64,000 nt of DNA from Astropecten irregularis (Eukaryota > Echinodermata > Asteroidea > Paxillosida > Astropectinidae): the NCBI GenBank assembly GCA_963971285.1, contig OZ020251.1, positions 9,052,001-9,116,000 on the forward strand. Reading direction: 5' to 3'. This document shows positions 59,561 to 64,000 of this stretch, piece after piece. The position numbers were made by a program, and so were the translations under genes. The number at the start of each line of letters is the position of its first letter. Position 1 is the stretch's first letter. The notes under the pieces were generated by a model that had not been told where the DNA came from, ran no database searches, and saw only the letters and a program-made list of their open reading frames with translations.

Positions 59561-59954
59561 ATGCATAAGCTCATCAAACACCATTCATCAAACTCAGTCC
59601 ATCCTCAAAACGATTGGGAATTTACTACTGAAAACGATGAATTTCATTTTTGACATTGCTGCTGAGATCCATTTTTACATACTTAGTAATTTAGTTACTA
59701 TCATGCTCATGGCACATGGTCTCATAACAACCAATTTTGCAGAGAGGCTTATAGCAGAAAAATAGAACAGAGCTTAATTCATGCTTACTTAAAACACTTT
59801 AATCAATCTGCATGATCACCTGTGCATTTCCTTTACCAAAACCTGCTAAGCATATTAATGGTTATAAGCATTCAATCTATACAAGCGAATATTTTTTTCT
59901 GAACATCTTTTTTGAATATATTCAACTGGTAAAGTTGACAAAGAAAAAGATGAC

Positions 59955-60318
59955 TTAAAGGTATAATACATGATTGGTAAAAGTCACAGGACATGTACAC
60001 TCACACTTTGTTTAATCCAATATGTACATAAACAGAGCTGTGAAAATTAGAGCTCAATTGGACATCTGAGTTACAAGAAAATGGTGAAAAACCGACTCAA
60101 TGTTTCTTATAAAATCAAAAGAATACTATTGATCTTACCCCAAGATCAAAACTGTTTTTGGTCTTTGTTTTAATAATTTCTTGATAAATGCAGCATGTTG
60201 GTTGGAAATATTTGAATGCTTTGTTTCTACCAGCACCATCTTCATACCCTGAAACTTATACGGAAATCTGTGAACATTTCTGTTTGGGTATGTTACCAAT
60301 CGTGTACTGTACCTTTAA
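59955..60318 (+). mobile_element. TTAA-B element
   Basis: Complete, with TTAA on both sides and ends AGGTATAATACATGATTGG / GTACTGTACCTT. Confidence 0.85.
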
Positions 60319-61149
60319 AGAAGCAGTTTACAGGGGTATTAAAGAAAGTACATAGATGATGAATGTGTTTATTTCTTATTGTTAGGTTAATGAAGGATAT
60401 GATGGAACAGGATTCTTGGCCAATGTGTGCTCCAGTTTCTGATCCTACTGTAGTGATGAATCAATTGTGTGCTCTGAAATTTTACAAATAACCATTCCAA
60501 ATTTATGACTGATGTTGATTTTTTTTTAAGAGATGTTCAGCTAGTACAGCTTTTTGCCATTATGTATTTGAGTTATCATACTTTTTGTGGAGAGTGTTGA
60601 TTCCTTATTACCTCACTTGCATATATTTAACCTCATTTGCATATCATTAAAGTTATATTTAAATAGTAGTTCGCATAGTCATGCATATGCATCTGGAAGA
60701 CATGTGCACTATTAATAGCTCTCACTGGTGTCCTGTATGGACTACCTTTCATTACTGCACCACAAAAACGTATACCAGTGATGATCCTTACCTTATGTAC
60801 ACAATGTATTAAGCAAGAAGTGAAAATGAAAAGCAGAAAGCTACTTCTTGCTTAGTAGTATTTTTACCATGAAAACATGTTTCATTCTAAACTACTCATC
60901 TGCACACGTACGTACACAGTGTTTCTTTCTTATTTCCTTACATTATACATTCCATCATTTTATGGTTTTCCTTTTTAAATAACTGAATTCCTTCATATAA
61001 ATAAAAAAATCATAGAATTTAAATCATAATTCAGATAGATTGGTACTTGAATTAGTATTTATATTATTATTGTGGTTATATAGGTTTTCCCGGTCATTTG
61101 TGGCAAATGAGTCAAGCATTTTAACACTTTGTCATTTCATTTCATGCAG
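60319..61149 (+). other. Spacer with one short open segment (60363-60491)
   Basis: A 42-residue frame from the ATG at 60363 includes MKDMMEQDSWPMCAPVSDPT and VVMNQLCALKFYK before a stop. TTCTTATTGTTAG at 60385 could be an acceptor, making 60386-60491 a terminal exon. No family is recognised and chance is quite possible. Confidence 0.25.
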
Positions 61150-61299
61150 AACTGCAAGGCAACTCAAAATAATCAAAAATCATGTCAGCATGAATGCCTA
61201 CAAATGAAATTGGCCGCTTCTTTGCCAAAAATGACCGGGAACAATTTTCTGAAGGTCGGGGCTGCCCGAGAGATGTTTCAAGAATACCACCACAACTAA
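61150..61299 (+). CDS. Candidate terminal exon, unrecognised
   Basis: ATTTCATTTCATGCAG at 61149 is a good acceptor. The frame that follows is open for 49 codons (NCKATQNNQKSCQHECLQMK, LAASLPKMTGNNFLKVG, AAREMFQEYHHN) and then TAA. The composition is protein-like, but no partner exon or family could be found. It may be the end of an unseen gene or simply an open stretch. Confidence 0.25.
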   Translation, partial: NCKATQNNQKSCQHECLQMKLAASLPKMTGNNFLKVGAAREMFQEYHHN

Positions 61300-61319
61300 C
61301 AAGTGGGAAATTAATCTAC

Positions 61320-61400
61320 ACTGTATGTGGGACCAATATAATGTATATCTATATACAAAATATACATATATATATTATATATATATATATACAAATAAAT
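61320..61400. repeat. TA-rich microsatellite
   Basis: TATATATA runs around 61345-61392 mixed with ACATA. Confidence 0.8.
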
Positions 61401-61626
61401 GATAGTTTATTTTTGTCTTTGAGTTTTAAGAGATTAGTTGGACAGTTTAAGTTGTTAAAATATTGAAACGTCAGTAGATTTTACATAACTGAATACTTAA
61501 AAAAAAATCAAATGTCATGAATTTTAGTGCATTCTCTTCTTTTTTTGTTGGGGGGGGGGGGGGGGGCATTTTCATTGGTGTGACGTGGTTAATAACTTAA
61601 CTCACATGAAATAGGTTTCCATCCGT

Positions 61627-61981
61627 TTAAAGGTATAATACATGATTGGTAAATTCACAGAACAGCACTCATAGTTTGTCTGATCAAACATGTACATGAA
61701 ATAATAAACTGCGAAAATTGAGCTCAATCAGACATCTGGGTCACGAGAAAATAGCAAAAAGCATACTCAAAATTTCTTGTAAAACTTTATTTTGATCTTA
61801 TCCCAAGATTATAACTGTTTTTGGTCTTTGTTTTACTAAAATCTCGTTAAATACAGCATTTCAGGGGGAAACAATTTCAATATATGTTCCTACCAGCATC
61901 ATCTCCATACCCTGAAAGTAAGATGTAAAACTGTGAATATTTCTGTTTGGATATGTTACCAATCCTGTACTGTACCTTTAA
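61627..61981 (+). mobile_element. TTAA-B element
   Basis: Complete, with TTAA at both ends and several small internal losses. Confidence 0.8.
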
Positions 61982-62482
61982 CAGAAGATTCAGGATGATT
62001 TGAGTCGTTTGTGAAACTTTGTGTACAATGACTCGGATCGAGTTATTTTGCTTGTCATCTGGTAATGAGTCGAGTCACAAAAAATTGCAACTCAAATCGC
62101 TCACTTGAACCAATACTACACTGCCTCTGTGGCTTGAATATTCCATTGAAATTGCAAGTGAAGGCACTATCATTACCATGAGAACAAATTTAGATGACTT
62201 CTTGAAATCATTTAGTAATCAAAGAAAAGTAATCATGCGTCTGCTTGAATTGTACAGGCAAAAGAGTTGTGAGTTGTATTTAACCTTTCATGGTTCCAAC
62301 GCAACGTGTGCATACAGATGAGCCTATCCAATCAAATCATAATTCCACTGTGTTGGCGCCAGTTTGAGTGATGAACACGACTACCGATTCTTCATTCTAC
62401 AACATAATCTGTGGTTTGATTAACAGTCCCCTTAAGCCAGGGGCAGAATTGAAGTTGGAACCATATGAGGATCAAATATACA
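61982..62482. other. Spacer, no gene supported
   Basis: Unique-looking sequence without an open frame or recognisable repeat ends. Confidence 0.45.
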
Positions 62483-62735
62483 GCTAGACTTGTAGCCAAG
62501 TCGTTCAAAGTCTCTTCGTTCATGCAACTCTCGCGAAACCGCTCTACTTTCTCGCAAGACTTGTGGCTACGGCGAGATTTCGGATGTCCAAACCTAGTGG
62601 TCCCGAGACCCGAAATCTCGTCATGGCCAGCCTGAGGATTCTCACAAGAAAGTAGAGCAGTTTCGCGAGAGTTGCGTGAAAGAAACGACGATCACCACGA
62701 TTTCGAACGGCTTGGCTATAGTATACAAGTCTAAT
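62483..62735. mobile_element. Large foldback, about 110-base arms
   Basis: AGACTTGTAGCCAAGTCGTT, CAACTCTCGCGAAACCGCTC, TACTTTCTCGCAAGA and CGAGATTTCGG on the left arm are mirrored by CCGAAATCTCG, TCTCACAAGAAAGTAGAGC, AGTTTCGCGAGAGTTG and AACGGCTTGGCTATAG on the right, around a 26-base centre. Probably a foldback transposon copy. Confidence 0.75.
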
Positions 62736-62759
62736 ATGCAGCCAATAAAGAACACTAGG

Positions 62760-62937
62760 AGGCCTTTTCACAAACTCGCATGGCTTGTAAGTTTGTCTCA
62801 AAGATTCACCAGGAACGTCGGTTGCTCTCAAACATTCATGTTCTTTCACATGATGACACTTTTTTTTGTAAAATTTCTCAAGCATGAGAGAAACTCACAA
62901 ACCTTACAAGTCTTTTTAGCATCTTGTGAAAAGGCCT
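62760..62937. mobile_element. 178-bp short inverted-repeat element
   Basis: AGGCCTTTTCACAA on the left and TTGTGAAAAGGCCT on the right are perfect. Inner GCTTGTAAGTTTGTCTC and GAGAAACTCACAAACC continue the pairing. Confidence 0.8.
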
Positions 62938-63538
62938 TAATACAGACAGTATAGACATTTGGCCTCTATCTGGTGCAAGTCGTGCTACAAATGGACTCTT
63001 GCCACAACAAAGCTTATTCACAACACTGGCCCTTTAATAAATAAAACCAGAACCTTATGACGCCCATACCATAGCTGTTTAATACGATACAATGTATAAT
63101 TAATGTACACGGTAGCCAATTAGCTTTCAAATTTGTATTTTTGTCATGAATATGTATGGCTATGCCAGCCAATCAGGAGAGTACATTGTCTCATAAATAA
63201 ATATACATGTTTTAGTAGGAGTGGTCAAAGAAACGTTGATAATGTCACTAGTGATCTTGAAGAGTTAATCAATAAAAGCAAACGTTAACCTGAAGAAGGG
63301 AAGGTACATTTTCCAAACTCTTTTTATTTTGTGTTTTATGTATACAAAGTCAATATTTGTTTCTTTTATTGTTCTTTTCATTTTGTTTTGTCTGCAAGTT
63401 TGCGTTTTAAAGAGACAAAAAAGGCCCACTTCAAAAAGTTGTTCAATCATGAATTTGAAAGGTGCTGCCTCCTTTTAACAACCCAACAGTGATAGGCCTC
63501 CACCCAAGCTCTTTGAGTCACGACAGCTATGATTTTAC
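62938..63538. other. Spacer, no gene supported
   Basis: AT-rich. A TAATAAATAAAAC stretch near 63035 has poly(A)-signal-like words but no gene to attach them to. Confidence 0.4.
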
Positions 63539-63905
63539 TTAAAGGAAATATCATACTTTGGTTTTTATCAAAGAAATACAGATTCGTGGGCAAAAATATC
63601 AAGACAGATACAGTAACAGTCATCTGTGAAAATTTCAGTCCCATACGGTGCCAACCTTTTGAGAAAACAGTGAAAAAACTGCCACAGTATTTCTTAAGTC
63701 CTTTCTCTTTTATTTTTGGTCTTTTAAAAGATCAAAAAGATTTTCGGTCGTTGTTTTACTAATTCCTGGATAAATTACACCATATCAGGCGAAAACATTT
63801 CAACGGTAAGTTTCTACCACCACCATCTTCATACCCTGTAAGTTATACATACATCTGTGAAAATTTCTATTTTGGTTTCTTACCAAAGTATAATACTACC
63901 TTCAA
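63539..63905 (-). mobile_element. TTAA-A element
   Basis: Complete in reverse orientation. The left TTAA is intact and the right flank is TTCAA. The central GATCTTTTAAAAGATC has one change (GGTCTTTTAAAAGATC). Confidence 0.85.
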
Positions 63906-64000
63906 GTGTCAGTGGCACATCTAGGGTTCTATTTATATGCTATGGTGAGTCTTGTGTTATAACTAGCTATCCTAGAACCTCAAACTGAATATCTTTCTGT

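Noticed and set aside
61194-61466. 90-residue plus frame ending in a TA-repeat reading
   Set aside because: Alternate frame of the candidate exon at 61150, running into a TA microsatellite.
1-64000. Search for a bacterial-type defence system, CRISPR array, LTR retrovirus-like or Polinton-like element
   Set aside because: No direct-repeat/spacer array, no paired LTRs, and no protease, integrase, capsid or polymerase B motifs seen in the open frames.

Overview
The window is animal nuclear DNA: one split gene with GT-AG introns, plus very dense non-autonomous DNA transposons. There is no sign of bacterial gene packing. The gene content, the TTAA-flanked short elements and the constant reuse of TACATGTA-type words suggest an invertebrate deuterostome, most likely an echinoderm. 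That placement is an inference from sequence style, not a proof.

Layout. From 1 to about 6730 there is a satellite array of 220/221-bp monomers, mostly in a three-monomer (662-bp) higher-order repeat. A 1.67-kb insert with 11-bp terminal inverted repeats breaks it at 3183-4850. From 6.7 to 12.5 kb come stacked short inverted-repeat elements, an AACCCTA-rich stretch, a possible promoter (adjacent CRE and ETS sites near 10.14 kb) and an 85-bp-class minisatellite split by an element with an 8-bp target duplication. A 5'-truncated LINE lies at about 13.0-13.9 kb on the minus strand. From 14 to 30 kb there is AT-rich DNA with many short elements, tRNA-like repeats, one candidate exon (22434-22526, plus) and one unrecognised coding-like block (22620-23004, minus). 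At 31.05-33.62 kb (minus) is a complete two-exon BED-finger hAT transposase gene of 637 residues whose intron carries a tRNA-like repeat and a small inverted-repeat element.

The main host gene runs from 39.86 to 54.81 kb on the plus strand. Eleven exons with consistent phases encode a 453-residue membrane-anchored tyrosine phosphatase of the kinase-interaction-motif (KIM) class, related to vertebrate PTPRR, PTPN5 and PTPN7. It has a short N-terminus, one membrane span, a KIM with a conserved PKA-type serine, and a full catalytic domain (WPD loop, [10 protein letters not shown] loop, Q loop). By family knowledge it should bind and dephosphorylate MAP kinases. Its introns are full of short elements. 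Intron 9 holds a roughly 127-bp minisatellite whose unit looks like decayed copies of the 3' end of the preceding catalytic exon together with its splice donor; this is the most unusual structure I found. From 54.8 to 64 kb I see only more short elements, a two-copy tandem repeat, a foldback and two weak open segments.

Two repeat families recur and are named below TTAA-A and TTAA-B. Both are about 360 bp, end in inverted repeats beginning AAGGTA and lie between TTAA sites. They share about 170 bp at one end and differ at the other. I found no retrovirus-like, LTR or Polinton-like element and no CRISPR array, rRNA gene or convincing functional tRNA gene.
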